The notes below the pieces were generated by a model. That model was not told the origin of the DNA. It saw only the letters and a program-made list of their open reading frames with translations, and did not search any database. This document shows, in pieces, positions 51,031 through 60,188 of a DNA stretch of 64,000 nucleotides (position 1 is its first letter; the number at the start of each line of letters is the position of its first letter). The position numbers and the translations under genes are program-made. This DNA is from CALJUZ01 sp003387805 (lineage in GTDB: Bacteria; Bacillota; Limnochordia; Limnochordales; ZCTH02-B6): the NCBI GenBank assembly GCA_937975235.1, contig CALJUZ010000106.1, forward strand, positions 67,458 to 131,457, given 5' to 3'.

Positions 51031-52524
51031 ATGAAACCCCGCAGCTGGGCAATGGCAATCTTATGGCTGTGCCTGTTCGCCGGCGTCGTGCCGCCGCCGC
51101 CCGCGGCGGCGCTGGTCCTGGTTGCCGAGGACGAGTTGCCGGTGCCCGCGGCCGCCGCGTTCACGCTGGCGGACCTGACCGGCACTGGCCGCACGGAGCT
51201 CATCGCCGCCGGCAATGCCGGCGTCTTCGTGCTGACGCCGGCAGGCGATGCGTCGGAGCCCGCGGAGTGGGCGGTGGTCGCGTCGCTGCCGCCTCTGCCC
51301 GCACCGGCCACGGCCGTGGCCGCGGCCGACTTCATCGGCGACGGCGTGCCGTCCATCGCCGTGGGCACCGCGCAGGCGGGCGCGGTGTACTTGCTGCGCT
51401 GGACGGGCTTCGACTGGACCGTCGTCGCGCAGACGGGCTACTTGTGGGCGCCGGTAGCCGCCCTGGCCGCGGCGGACTTTTCCGGCCAAGGCGCGGCGCA
51501 GCTGGCCGCCGTGGACGCCGGCGGAGGCGTCACCGTCTTCGCCTGGCAAGACCGGACGCTGGCGCCGGTGCGGCGCTGGCAGGCCGCCGGAGGCCGGGCG
51601 CCGCTGACGGCCGTGGCCCGGTTCGCCGCGGACCCGCGGCCCCGGCTGGTCCTCGTCGACGCCGAAGGCGGCGTGGGCGTCTGGTCGTGGCCCATGCCGG
51701 AGCCCGAAGCCCAGGCGTTCGTCTGGGGCACGCCCACGGCGCTGGCCGTCGCGGACGTGGAAGGCCGCGGCCCGGAAGTCATCGTTGTCACGGACGAGCG
51801 CCTGCTGTACCGGTTCGTGTGGACCGACGGCCGCTTGGTCCAGGCGGCCCAGCCGCTCCACGACGCGCGCCTGCCCTTTGACTTCATGGCTCCCATCCGC
51901 CGCCCGGGCCAGTCCGCAGATCTGCTGCTCGCCCACGGCGCCAACGGCATCGGCGTATGGCGGGTCACGTCCTCCTCCGTATCCCTCGTTGACGAGGGCT
52001 GGTCCAATCCGCCGCTGGCCGCGGCCCTCTGGCCGGGCTCGGATACCATTGTCCTGGCCGAACGCACCGGCGAGCGGGGCGGCCCTTTGCGCGTGTGGTC
52101 GCGGCGGCCCGCCGGTTACTTCAATCTGACGGTGGACGGCCGGCCGGTGCCGCTGGGCGATCCGCCGGTATTTTACCAGGGGCAGGTCATGTTGTCGGCC
52201 CGGGACTGGGCTGCCGCGCTGGGCCTGCAGCTTTTCTGGAACGCGGCGGACCTGCGGCTGACCGTGGCGGGCCGCCGGTCGTACGCGATGCTCACCGTCG
52301 GAGAGCGACAAGTGCTGCTGCCGGGAGGCCCCCGGGCCGTCTCGCTGGCGCCGGAGCTGCGGGAGGGCAGAACGTACGTGCCGCCCGAGTTTCCCACATG
52401 GTTCGGCGCAACCTACCAATGGGACCCGCGCCGCCGCGCGCTGCACGTGTACACCGACGCTGCGCCTCGGTCCGAGGCGGCAGGGAACGAGCCGCCCGGC
52501 ACAGAAGAAAACGGCGGTACGTGA
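51031..52524 (+). CDS. Secreted propeller-repeat protein with copper-amine-oxidase-N-like stalk domain
   Basis: 497 aa. Signal peptide about 1-27 (WAMAILWLCLFAGVVPPPPA). Residues about 30-355 contain FG-GAP/VCBS-like repeats (ADLTGTGRTELIAAGN, AADFIGDGVPSIAVG, AADFSGQGAAQLAAVD, ADVEGRGPEVIVV), predicting a beta-propeller. Residues about 365-475 resemble the copper amine oxidase N-terminal (stalk) domain common in surface proteins of clostridia (VPLGDPPVFYQGQVMLSARD). No anchoring motif; probably exported. No good ribosome binding site before ATG 51031. Function unknown. Confidence 0.8.
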   Translation: MKPRSWAMAILWLCLFAGVVPPPPAAALVLVAEDELPVPAAAAFTLADLTGTGRTELIAAGNAGVFVLTPAGDASEPAEWAVVASLPPLPAPATAVAAADFIGDGVPSIAVGTAQAGAVYLLRWTGFDWTVVAQTGYLWAPVAALAAADFSGQGAAQLAAVDAGGGVTVFAWQDRTLAPVRRWQAAGGRAPLTAVARFAADPRPRLVLVDAEGGVGVWSWPMPEPEAQAFVWGTPTALAVADVEGRGPEVIVVTDERLLYRFVWTDGRLVQAAQPLHDARLPFDFMAPIRRPGQSADLLLAHGANGIGVWRVTSSSVSLVDEGWSNPPLAAALWPGSDTIVLAERTGERGGPLRVWSRRPAGYFNLTVDGRPVPLGDPPVFYQGQVMLSARDWAAALGLQLFWNAADLRLTVAGRRSYAMLTVGERQVLLPGGPRAVSLAPELREGRTYVPPEFPTWFGATYQWDPRRRALHVYTDAAPRSEAAGNEPPGTEENGGT

Positions 52525-52587
52525 TGGGCTGACAGCCCGGCACGCCGCGCGGCGTGCGCGCCGGGCATGGAGATAGGAGGGTTCGGA

Positions 52588-54666
52588 TTGAAGCAGTACG
52601 ACGCGCAGCACATTCGCAACATCGCGCTGACAGGCCACGGCGGCAGCGGCAAGACACAGCTGACGGAAGCGATGCTGTTCGCCACCGGCGCCCTGTCCCG
52701 GATGGGCAAAGTGGACGACGGCAACACCGTCAGCGACTGGGACCCCGAGGAAGCCAAACGGCAAGTCAGCATCGGCACGTCCCTCGTTCCCTGCGAGTGG
52801 AAAGATCACAAAATCAACGTGCTGGACACGCCGGGGTACTTCGACTTCGTAGGCGAGGTCGAAGGCGCGCTGGCGGCCGCCGACGCCATGCTCTGCGTGG
52901 TGTGCGCGGCGTCGGGCGTGGAAGTCGGAACCGAACAGGCATGGGCGATGGCGGACAAGAGAAGCCTTCCCCGTGCCTTTTTTGTTAATAAGATGGACCG
53001 GGAAAACGCCTCCTTCGAGCGCACGGTGGAGCAGATTCGCAGCACCTTCGGCGCCGACCTGGCGGTGCTGCAGGTGCCCATCGGCGAAGCCGCGGCCTTT
53101 CGCGGCTGGGTGGACCTGCTGACCATGGAGGCGTGGGTCAAAGACGGCGACAAGATGACGAAAACCGACGTCCCCGACGAGGTGGCCGCCATGGCCGAGT
53201 CGTACCGGGAGTCGCTGGTGGAAGCCGTGGCCGCGACGGACGACGAGCTGACGCTTTTGTTCCTGGAGGACGAGCCCATCGAAACCGAAGACCTGGTGCG
53301 GGCTTTGGGCCAGGCGGTGCGCTCGGGCGCGCTGGTGCCGGTGTGGCTGGGCTCGGCCCTGCAAGGCTTGGGTGCGGACGCGCTCATGGACGGCATCGTC
53401 CGCTTCCTGCCGTCGCCCCTGGACGGCGTTCGCTACGAAGCCACCGACGTCAAGAGCGGCGAAACGGTGACGCTGGAACCGGATCCGAACGGCCCTCTGG
53501 CCGCCTTCGTCTTCAAGACCATCTCGGATCCGTTCGTCGGCCGCCTGACGCTGTTCCGCGTCGTGTCGGGCACGTTCTCGGCCGACGGCACGGTGCGCAA
53601 CATCGACAAGGACAAGGACGAGCGGGTCACGCAAGTGTTCGTGCTGCGGGGCAAGGAGCAAATCGCCGTCCCGGCCGTCAGCGCGGGCGACCTCGGCGCG
53701 GTGTCCAAGCTGCAGGTGACGGCCACGGGCGACTCCCTCGGCCGCAAGGAGCGGCCCTTCCGCTTCCCGAAGCCGGACTTCCCCAAGCCCGTCCTGACCA
53801 TGGCGCTGGTGCCCAAGGCGAAGGGCGACGAAGACCGCATTGCCGCCGGCCTGGCCCGCATGCAGGAAGAGGACGTCACGTTTGCCATGTCCAAAGACGC
53901 CGAGTCCGGGCAAATTCTCGTCTCGGGCATGGGCGAGCTGCAGCTGGAAATTATGACGACCCGGCTTAAGAGCCAGTTCGGCGTCGAGGTGGACCTGGTG
54001 CCGCCCAAGATTCCGTACCGGGAAACCATCCGCGGCAAAGTGGAGCAGGAAGGCCGGCACAAGAAGCAGACGGGCGGCCGCGGCCAGTTCGGGCACGTGT
54101 TCCTCCGCCTCGAGCCCTTGCCCCCGGGCGGCGGCTTCGAGTTCGTGGACGAAATTTTCGGCGGCGCGGTGCCCAAGCAGTACATCCCGGCGGTGGAGAA
54201 GGGCGTCGAGGAGACGATGGCCGAAGGCGTCCTCGCGGGCTACCCGGTGGTGGACGTGAAGGTGACGCTGTACGACGGCTCGTACCACAGCGTGGACTCG
54301 TCGGAGATGGCGTTCAAGATCGCCGCGTCCATGGCGTTCAAGGAAGGCTTTATGAAAGCCCAGCCCGTGCTGCTGGAGCCCGTCCTCCAGGTGGAGGTGG
54401 TGGTCCCCGAGCGGTTTATGGGCGACGTCATTGCGGACTTGAACAAGAAGCGGGGCCGCATTTTGGGCATGGACCCCGACGGCGGCAACCAGATTATCCG
54501 GGCCCACGTGCCCATGGCGGAAATGGCCCGCTACGCGGTGGACCTGCGCTCCATCACCCAGGGCCGGGGCCGCTTCAAGACGGAACTGGCCCATTACGAG
54601 GAAGTGCCGGAGCATCTGGCCGCGGAAATCATCAGCCAGGCCCAGGCCGCCAAAGGCGCTTCGTAG
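52588..54666 (+). CDS. Elongation factor G-like GTPase (EF-G2 type)
   Basis: 692 aa with all five EF-G domains, but motifs deviate from canonical EF-G: P-loop GHGGSGKTQL instead of AHIDAGKTTT, and switch I SDWDPEEAKRQVSIGTS instead of the RGITI type. DTPGYFDF, NKMD and the domain IV tip KKQTGGRGQFGHVF are kept. Such paralogues (T. thermophilus EF-G-2, mycobacterial FusA2) are of uncertain role, possibly conditional translation or recycling. The TTG at 52588 follows AGGAGG by 7 nt. No rpsL/rpsG/tuf neighbours, supporting the paralogue call. Confidence 0.9.
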   Translation: MKQYDAQHIRNIALTGHGGSGKTQLTEAMLFATGALSRMGKVDDGNTVSDWDPEEAKRQVSIGTSLVPCEWKDHKINVLDTPGYFDFVGEVEGALAAADAMLCVVCAASGVEVGTEQAWAMADKRSLPRAFFVNKMDRENASFERTVEQIRSTFGADLAVLQVPIGEAAAFRGWVDLLTMEAWVKDGDKMTKTDVPDEVAAMAESYRESLVEAVAATDDELTLLFLEDEPIETEDLVRALGQAVRSGALVPVWLGSALQGLGADALMDGIVRFLPSPLDGVRYEATDVKSGETVTLEPDPNGPLAAFVFKTISDPFVGRLTLFRVVSGTFSADGTVRNIDKDKDERVTQVFVLRGKEQIAVPAVSAGDLGAVSKLQVTATGDSLGRKERPFRFPKPDFPKPVLTMALVPKAKGDEDRIAAGLARMQEEDVTFAMSKDAESGQILVSGMGELQLEIMTTRLKSQFGVEVDLVPPKIPYRETIRGKVEQEGRHKKQTGGRGQFGHVFLRLEPLPPGGGFEFVDEIFGGAVPKQYIPAVEKGVEETMAEGVLAGYPVVDVKVTLYDGSYHSVDSSEMAFKIAASMAFKEGFMKAQPVLLEPVLQVEVVVPERFMGDVIADLNKKRGRILGMDPDGGNQIIRAHVPMAEMARYAVDLRSITQGRGRFKTELAHYEEVPEHLAAEIISQAQAAKGAS

Positions 54667-54729
54667 CCCCTGGTCTGTCTCGCCTTCCCGCCGCATACGC
54701 TGACGTAAGCGGGGGAGGGCGAGGGGGAG

Positions 54730-55092
54730 ATGCGGGTGCGCCTTCTCAGTGTGCTGCAAGGAGTGGGACTGGCCTTCGCCGCGGCCGTAGTCGGCGCGCT
54801 GGTCCTGGGCCTGGTCGCGGCCTGGGCTCCCGTGTGGGACCCGTCCGACGGCCTGCTGAAAGCCATCAACGTGGCGGCCGTGGCCGCGGGCGGCGTGTAC
54901 GCGGGGCGCAAGGCGCCGCGGCTGGGCTGGCTGCACGGCGGCGCCGCGGGACTGCTGTATGTCGTGCTGGCCACGTCCATGACGGGGCAGCCGGTGAGCC
55001 TGGCCCGCCTGGCCACCGCCGCGTGGCTCAAGGACGCGGCCCTCGCGTTCGGCGCCGGGGCCGCGGGCGGCATGGCCGGCGTGGCCCGCTGA
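54730..55092 (+). CDS. TIGR04086 family membrane protein
   Basis: 120 aa, four hydrophobic helices (VGLAFAAAVVGALVLGLVAA first), no polar domain. The pattern resembles the TIGR04086 family found in sporeforming Firmicutes; function unknown. ATG at 54730 lies immediately after GAGGGGGAG; GTG at 54736 would be better spaced. An imperfect hairpin (54679-54723) overlaps this ribosome binding site and could terminate the EF-G transcript or regulate this gene. Confidence 0.7.
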   Translation: MRVRLLSVLQGVGLAFAAAVVGALVLGLVAAWAPVWDPSDGLLKAINVAAVAAGGVYAGRKAPRLGWLHGGAAGLLYVVLATSMTGQPVSLARLATAAWLKDAALAFGAGAAGGMAGVAR

Positions 55093-55101
55093 CGCCGGCC
55101 G

Positions 55102-55142
55102 GCGCGCTGACGCCTCCCGGAGTTCGGGAGGCGTCAGCGCGC
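55102..55142. terminator. Long hairpin between convergent units
   Basis: A perfect 17-bp stem: 55102-55118 pairs with 55126-55142 (core GACGCCTCCC/GGGAGGCGTC). It lies between the TIGR04086 gene (+) and the CDGSH gene (-). There is no U-run on either side, but position and symmetry suggest a shared end for both units. Confidence 0.6.
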
Positions 55143-55172
55143 TTGGATTGGAAGTGTGCCAAAGCGCCAGGG

Positions 55173-55373
55173 CTACTTGGCTCGCGGGGCGCTTTCGAAA
55201 CCGACCTTGCGGTGCGAGCCGTCGCAAAACGGCTTGTTCTGCGAGTGGCCGCAGCGGCACAGCGAAAAGGACTCGCCCGTTTCGAACACGTTGCCTTCCG
55301 CGTCCTCGAGGATGACGGGGCCCGTCACCCGCAGCGACCCGTTGTCACGCACGGTAATCCTGACTTCGGCCAT
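55173..55373 (-). CDS. CDGSH iron-sulfur domain protein
   Basis: 66 aa. CRCGHSQNKPFCDGSH is the complete CDGSH motif binding a labile [2Fe-2S] cluster through three Cys and one His. Bacterial members are soluble redox or cluster-transfer proteins of unclear role. ATG at 55373 follows AGGAGGTG by 9 nt; GTG at 55385 overlaps that site. It is the last gene of the peptide-transporter operon on this strand, 15 nt after the preceding stop. Confidence 0.92.
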   Translation of the reverse strand: MAEVRITVRDNGSLRVTGPVILEDAEGNVFETGESFSLCRCGHSQNKPFCDGSHRKVGFESAPRAK

Positions 55374-55388
55374 GACGTTCAACACCTC

Positions 55389-55601
55389 CTAATGCCCGCC
55401 GGGCCTGCCGAAATGGGTGAAAATGCCGATGAGCCCCAGCGCCAGCCCGACCACCGACGCCCCGTAGGACATGAAGCCCAGCAGGAACGTGGGGGTCATC
55501 ATCTGCAGCACGATGAGCAGCGGGACGATCCAGCCGACCAGGAGCAGGACGGCCCCGGCCACGATTAGGTTACGCGGTTTGTTCAGCATGCTCCTCACCA
55601 T
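55389..55601 (-). CDS. Small two-helix membrane protein
   Basis: Up to 70 aa. Two hydrophobic segments (LIVAGAVLLLVGWIVPLLIV and GFMSYGASVVGLALGLIGIF) with short polar ends. No family recognised. ATG at 55601 overlaps the end of the ABC ATPase gene by 32 nt; ATG at 55589 (MLNKPRNL) is an equally possible start. Sits between the transporter ATPase and the CDGSH gene. Confidence 0.65.
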   Translation of the reverse strand: MVRSMLNKPRNLIVAGAVLLLVGWIVPLLIVLQMMTPTFLLGFMSYGASVVGLALGLIGIFTHFGRPGGH

Positions 55602-56634
55602 ACAGCCAGCAGGCCACCAAATGCTGCTCGCCCCGCTCGAAGTGCGGCGGCTCCTGTACGTCGCACACGCCCTTGATGGCCGCGGGGCAGCGCGGGTGGA
55701 AACGGCAGCCTGCAGGAGGATTCATCAGGCTGGGCGGCTCGCCGCCCGGCACTTCCCGGAAGCGGTCCACGTTGTCGGGATCCGGGTCGGGAATGGCGTT
55801 CATCAAAGCCTGCGCGTACGGGTGGCTCGGATTTTTCAGCAGCTCCTTGGTGCGGGCTTTCTCGATGAGCTTGGCGCCGTACATGACGAAAATGCGGTCG
55901 GAGAAATACCGCACCGTGGACAGGTCGTGGGTGATGTAAATAATGCTGATGTTGTACTGCTGCTGCAGCCGGCCCAGCAGCTGCATAATTTCCACCCGCA
56001 CCGACGCGTCCAGCATAGACACCGGCTCGTCGGCCACGATCAGCTTGGGCTCCAGAATGATGGCCCGGGCGATGACCAGCCGCTGCTGCTGACCGCCGCT
56101 GAGCTGGTGGGGGAACTTGGTCAAGTAGTCCTCCACCGGCATCAGCCGCACGTCCTCCAGCGCCTTCCGAATGCGGCGCTGCCGCTCCTCGGGATCCTTG
56201 ACGCCGTTGATGACCAAGGGCTCGTTCAGAATGCGCTGCACGGTCATGAACGGCGGCAGCGCGCCGAACGGGTCCTGCTGCACGAAGCCCACGTGGCGCC
56301 GGTACCACGCCAGCGCTTCCTTGTCGGTCCCGTCGATGACCCGGCCGTCGAACACGATGCGGCCTTTGGTGGGACCGTACAGGCCGAGAATGGTGCGGGC
56401 CAACGTCGACTTGCCGCAGCCGCTCTCGCCCACCACCGTCACCGATTCGCCGCGCGCCAGCTGAAAGTCCACGCCGTCCACCGCTTTGACGTCGCCGACG
56501 CGAAAGAGGCCCAGGCGCTTGATCTCGAACCATTTATGCAGCCCTTCCACGGACAGAAGCACGTCTTCGGGCTTCGTCCCCGGCCGCATCGTCTTGTCGA
56601 AAATCTCCACCGTTGCGGTTTCCATCCTATGCAT
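55570..56634 (-). CDS. Oligopeptide ABC transporter ATPase (OppF/DppF type)
   Basis: 354 aa. Walker A GESGCGKSTLART, signature LSGGQQQRLVIARA, Walker B LIVADEPVSMLD, and the C-terminal Opp/Dpp iron-sulfur-like Cys block (GCRFHPRCPAAIKGVCD) typical of this subfamily. Partner of the ATPase encoded just upstream. Substrates of relatives include peptides, nickel and plant-derived oligosaccharides. Confidence 0.94.
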   Translation of the reverse strand: MHRMETATVEIFDKTMRPGTKPEDVLLSVEGLHKWFEIKRLGLFRVGDVKAVDGVDFQLARGESVTVVGESGCGKSTLARTILGLYGPTKGRIVFDGRVIDGTDKEALAWYRRHVGFVQQDPFGALPPFMTVQRILNEPLVINGVKDPEERQRRIRKALEDVRLMPVEDYLTKFPHQLSGGQQQRLVIARAIILEPKLIVADEPVSMLDASVRVEIMQLLGRLQQQYNISIIYITHDLSTVRYFSDRIFVMYGAKLIEKARTKELLKNPSHPYAQALMNAIPDPDPDNVDRFREVPGGEPPSLMNPPAGCRFHPRCPAAIKGVCDVQEPPHFERGEQHLVACWLYGEEHAEQTA

Positions 56635-56643
56635 CGCACCCCA

Positions 56644-57600
56644 TCATTCGTACAGCCAGCATTTTACCCGGGAGCCGTTGACTTGGCGCAGAGGCGGCTC
56701 CTGACTGCACTTGTCAAACCGCGCCGGGCAGCGGTCGGCAAACCGGCAGCCCTTGGGCGGATTGATCAGGCTGGGCGGCGTCCCGGGAATGTGCTGGAGC
56801 TCCTTGTCCTCCTTCAGCGTCGGCACGCTGGACAGCAGCATCTTGGAGTACGGGTGCAGCGGCGCCGTGTAAAACCGCCGGGCCGTGGACTGCTCGACAA
56901 TCTGTCCCGCGTACATGACCGCCACGTCGTCGGCCAGATCGCTGGCCGTCGCGATGTCGTGCGTAATGAGGATGAACGTCATCTCCGTCGACTGCTTGAG
57001 CCGCTTCAGCACGTTCATCAGGTTGGCCTGCGTCAGCACGTCCAGGGCGGACGTAGGCTCGTCCATCACAATGAGATCCGGGTTCGTCACCAGGGCCATG
57101 GCGATGGCGGTGCGCTGCCGCATGCCGCCGCTGAGCTCGAAGGGGTAGCGGCTCATGAAGTCCGTGGGCAGCCCCACCATGCCGAAAACCTCGGCCACCC
57201 GCTCGTAGGCCTTTTCCTTCGTCTTGGCCTTGCCGTGGACCAGAAGGGGCTCGGCCACCTGGTCCTGCACCCGCAGCACGGGATTGAGCGAGTTCTGGGC
57301 CGCCTGGGGCACCAGGGCCGCCTTGACCCAGCGCACCCGCCGGCGAAACTGATCGTCGCTGAGCTTCATCACGTCCACATCGTCCATGTAGACGCTGCCT
57401 TCATACTTCAGCACGTTGCGGGGCAGCAGCCGCAGGATGGCTTTGGCCAGCGAGCTCTTGCCCGATCCCGATTCGCCAACGACCACCAGCGTGCGGCCGC
57501 GCCCCAGGTGAAACGTGACCCCGTCCACCGCCTGCACCGGGCCGCGCATGGTGCGGAAGTGGAGCCGAAGGTCTTCGACCCGCAAGAAACCGTTCTCCAT
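56644..57600 (-). CDS. Oligopeptide ABC transporter ATPase (OppD/DppD type)
   Basis: 318 aa. Walker A GESGSGKSSLAKA, signature ELSGGMRQRTAIAMAL, Walker B LIVMDEPTSALD, and the Cys-rich C-terminus (GCRFADRCPARFDKCSQ). Forms a heterodimer with the other ATPase. The gap to the upstream permease is 5 nt. Confidence 0.94.
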   Translation of the reverse strand: MENGFLRVEDLRLHFRTMRGPVQAVDGVTFHLGRGRTLVVVGESGSGKSSLAKAILRLLPRNVLKYEGSVYMDDVDVMKLSDDQFRRRVRWVKAALVPQAAQNSLNPVLRVQDQVAEPLLVHGKAKTKEKAYERVAEVFGMVGLPTDFMSRYPFELSGGMRQRTAIAMALVTNPDLIVMDEPTSALDVLTQANLMNVLKRLKQSTEMTFILITHDIATASDLADDVAVMYAGQIVEQSTARRFYTAPLHPYSKMLLSSVPTLKEDKELQHIPGTPPSLINPPKGCRFADRCPARFDKCSQEPPLRQVNGSRVKCWLYE

Positions 57601-57605
57601 CTATT

Positions 57606-58949
57606 TCACAAACTCCTCAGCCTCGGGTTGAAAATGCGGTCCAGGGCGAAGCCCAGCAGCGCGAAGCCGGCGCCCGAGAACACCAGCAAAAGCGACGGCG
57701 CCAGCACCCAGTAATAATAGCCGTTGTGGAGCGCGCCCATGTCCTGCGCTTCCGACAGCACCTTGCCCCACGTCGGCAGCAGCGGGTCGCCCAGACCGAG
57801 GACGGAAATGGTCGCCTCGAAGAACACGAAGGAGGGCACCAGCCCGACGAAGGTGGGAACCAGCACTGGGATAATGCGCGGCATCATGTACTGGATGATG
57901 ATGCGCATGTTGCTGGCGCTGTACGACTTGGCCGCCTCGATGTACGGCGCCTCTTTCACTTGCAGGAACATGGCGCGGTACGATTTGATGCTCGCGCTGA
58001 ATATGCTGAGGGCCACCCAGATGGCCGTCAGCAGCAGCAAACTTCGGTCCACCAGCGTCCCGATCATGATCAGCAGCGGGTACCCGGGCAGCATCATGTT
58101 AATTTCGGTGATGCGCTGAATTAGGTTGTCCACCCAGCCGCCGTACCACGTGCCCACCGCGGCGATGGCCATCGTCGTCACCGTGGCGCCGATGGCGCCC
58201 ATCAGGCCCATGGCCAGCGCAATGGGCGTGCCCCACAACAGGGCCACCGTCAGGTCGCGCCGGCGATGATCCGTGCCGGCCAGGCCGTGCAGCTGCCCGT
58301 ACACCACCAGACGCACGTCCAGCTCCGTGTCCGGTTCGAACACGAGGGCTTCGGCCACCAGCTCGTAGCGCCCTTTAAGCGGCACCGCCTCGGAAGCGTT
58401 CGGATCCGCGAACAGGCCCACGTGCGCGGGCCGCCCGCCGAGGCGGCGGGTGAGCCGGGCGTCCTGGCCCAGCCGAAACGACTCGGAAGCCCGCAGGTCC
58501 ACGTCCCCCAGCGGGATTTCGCGGCCGTCGGGCGTCAGCCACCGCATGGAGAAAAACGGCCGGGCCGTGGAGTTGCGCACCGTGGTAAAGACGTTGATCT
58601 CGGTGGGGAACTCGTCGTACGTAAAATCGAACGGGAAGGACACCCGGACTTCCCACATGCCCGGTGCAATTTCTTCCACCGTCTTGGCTTCAGGCATGTT
58701 GGCCGTGTTAAAGTCCATGGTCACCGGCTTGTTGATGCCCGGGAACACGTTGAGCCACGCGGGCGCCGCGTTGCGGGGCGTGTACTGCCACACGTCGCCG
58801 CTGCCGCGCCACAGCTCAATGGCTTGGCCCAAAGGCATGGTCACCATCGCGTACACGGCCAGCGCGACGAACAGCGAGATCAGCACGAGACCCGCGATGG
58901 CGGAAGGGTACTGAGCCAGATCCTTGAAACCCTTGACGACGCGATTCAA
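57606..58949 (-). CDS. ABC transporter permease (DppC type) with large extracytoplasmic insert
   Basis: 447 aa, well above the usual ~300. A first helix (about 17-38) is followed by about 190 residues of beta-rich extracytoplasmic sequence (about 45-235), then the BPD transmembrane domain with the coupling loop EAAKSYSASNMRIIIQYMMP. The insert probably contacts the large binding protein or substrate (inference). Its ATG overlaps the stop of the other permease (ATGA). Confidence 0.92.
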   Translation of the reverse strand: MNRVVKGFKDLAQYPSAIAGLVLISLFVALAVYAMVTMPLGQAIELWRGSGDVWQYTPRNAAPAWLNVFPGINKPVTMDFNTANMPEAKTVEEIAPGMWEVRVSFPFDFTYDEFPTEINVFTTVRNSTARPFFSMRWLTPDGREIPLGDVDLRASESFRLGQDARLTRRLGGRPAHVGLFADPNASEAVPLKGRYELVAEALVFEPDTELDVRLVVYGQLHGLAGTDHRRRDLTVALLWGTPIALAMGLMGAIGATVTTMAIAAVGTWYGGWVDNLIQRITEINMMLPGYPLLIMIGTLVDRSLLLLTAIWVALSIFSASIKSYRAMFLQVKEAPYIEAAKSYSASNMRIIIQYMMPRIIPVLVPTFVGLVPSFVFFEATISVLGLGDPLLPTWGKVLSEAQDMGALHNGYYYWVLAPSLLLVFSGAGFALLGFALDRIFNPRLRSL

Positions 58950-60091
58950 TTTGACTGCGCCTCCGCTCCGACTTTTACTCGCGGGTCCACGATGGCATAC
59001 ACGATGTCCAGCAGGAACACCGTAATGGCCAGCAAGTACGCGTAGATGATGGTGTTGGCCACGATTACGGGTGTATCCGGCGCCCGCGAGGCGAGCCAGA
59101 ACAGCTGGCCCAGGCCCGGCCAGTTAAAGATCTGCTCCAGCGTCACGTTGCCCACCCACAGCGTGATGAAGCTCAAAGCGATGCTGGTGATGATAGTGGG
59201 CAGCGTGGGCCGCAAAATGTACCGCCGCTCGATGGCGCGGTCCGAGAGCCCCTTCGCCTTGGCCATCTCCACGTAGTCCTCGCTGGAGTAGATGAGGAAG
59301 AAGGTGCGCTGGCTGAAAATCGACGCGAAGATGGTGCTCGTAAAGACCGCGGCCACGGGCAAAATCAGGTGTTTGAGCACGCTGAGGAAGTATTGGAATT
59401 TATTGGGAGGAGGCGGCGCGTCCACCATGCCCCCGAACGGCAGCCAGCCCAGCAATGCCGCGAAGATGAGAATGAGGAAGACTCCGTAAAACCACGCCGG
59501 CGCCGACGAGGTGGGGGCCAGGGCTACGACGAGGCGGTCCAGGAAGCTGCCGTAGCCGCGCGACAAAGCCAGTCCCATAAACAGCGCGGTGACAAACACC
59601 AGAATGCTGGCCGACGCCTGCAGCAGCAGCGTGGGCCCGAGCCGCTCCAGCAAAATGTGCTGCACCTGCCGGGAGCCGCTGTCGCTGGTAATCTGCTCCG
59701 CATAGCCCAAGTTCAGCGTGAGGCCGTTCCACAAATAGCGCAAACTGCGGATGGGGAAGGGCTGATCCAGACGCAGCGCCTGAATCTGCACCTGCGCGAA
59801 CTGGTCAATGAGCTCGCGCTTTTCCGCGCCGCTCAGATGGCGAAACTCTTCGGCTTGGTACACCCACATGCCAACGTTTTCTTTGATGGTCGCGATGCGC
59901 ATCTGGTCCACGTAGCCGCCCATGTTCGCGACGAGAATCGTCAAGTACACGGCGATGACCACCGCGACCGCGATGCTCACCAGCTTGACGGCCGAATACT
60001 GCAGGACGCGGACAAAACCCGAGACGTCGGACCGCGTCCGGCCCATCGCCGGGGATTCAACACCAGGCCTTGGCGCTTCGGAAATCGCCAT
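58946..60091 (-). CDS. ABC transporter permease (DppB type)
   Basis: 381 aa. One N-terminal helix (about 35-58), an extended extracytoplasmic loop (about 60-145), then the BPD domain with the coupling loop EMAKAKGLSDRAIERRYILRP and the family ending IVYAIVDPRVK. Of two ATGs, 60097 abuts AAGGAGG; 60091 has 6-nt spacing and is chosen. Confidence 0.93.
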   Translation of the reverse strand: MAISEAPRPGVESPAMGRTRSDVSGFVRVLQYSAVKLVSIAVAVVIAVYLTILVANMGGYVDQMRIATIKENVGMWVYQAEEFRHLSGAEKRELIDQFAQVQIQALRLDQPFPIRSLRYLWNGLTLNLGYAEQITSDSGSRQVQHILLERLGPTLLLQASASILVFVTALFMGLALSRGYGSFLDRLVVALAPTSSAPAWFYGVFLILIFAALLGWLPFGGMVDAPPPPNKFQYFLSVLKHLILPVAAVFTSTIFASIFSQRTFFLIYSSEDYVEMAKAKGLSDRAIERRYILRPTLPTIITSIALSFITLWVGNVTLEQIFNWPGLGQLFWLASRAPDTPVIVANTIIYAYLLAITVFLLDIVYAIVDPRVKVGAEAQSN

Positions 60092-60134
60092 AGCCATCCT
60101 CCTTCACACTGCCAATCCAAGCGCGAAAAAGGGG

Positions 60135-60168
60135 AAGACAGGGACACGGACGCCCGTGCCCCTGTCTT
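60135..60168 (-). terminator. Intra-operon hairpin after the binding-protein gene
   Basis: AAGACAGGGACACGG (60135-60149) against CCGTGCCCCTGTCTT (60154-60168): 15 pairs with one A/C mismatch in the plus orientation that becomes a U-G pair in minus-strand RNA. It should act in the transporter mRNA, as partial terminator or 3' stabiliser, giving excess binding protein. A T-run follows four bases later. Confidence 0.65.
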
Positions 60169-60188
60169 TCCACTTATGCCCAACGCCG

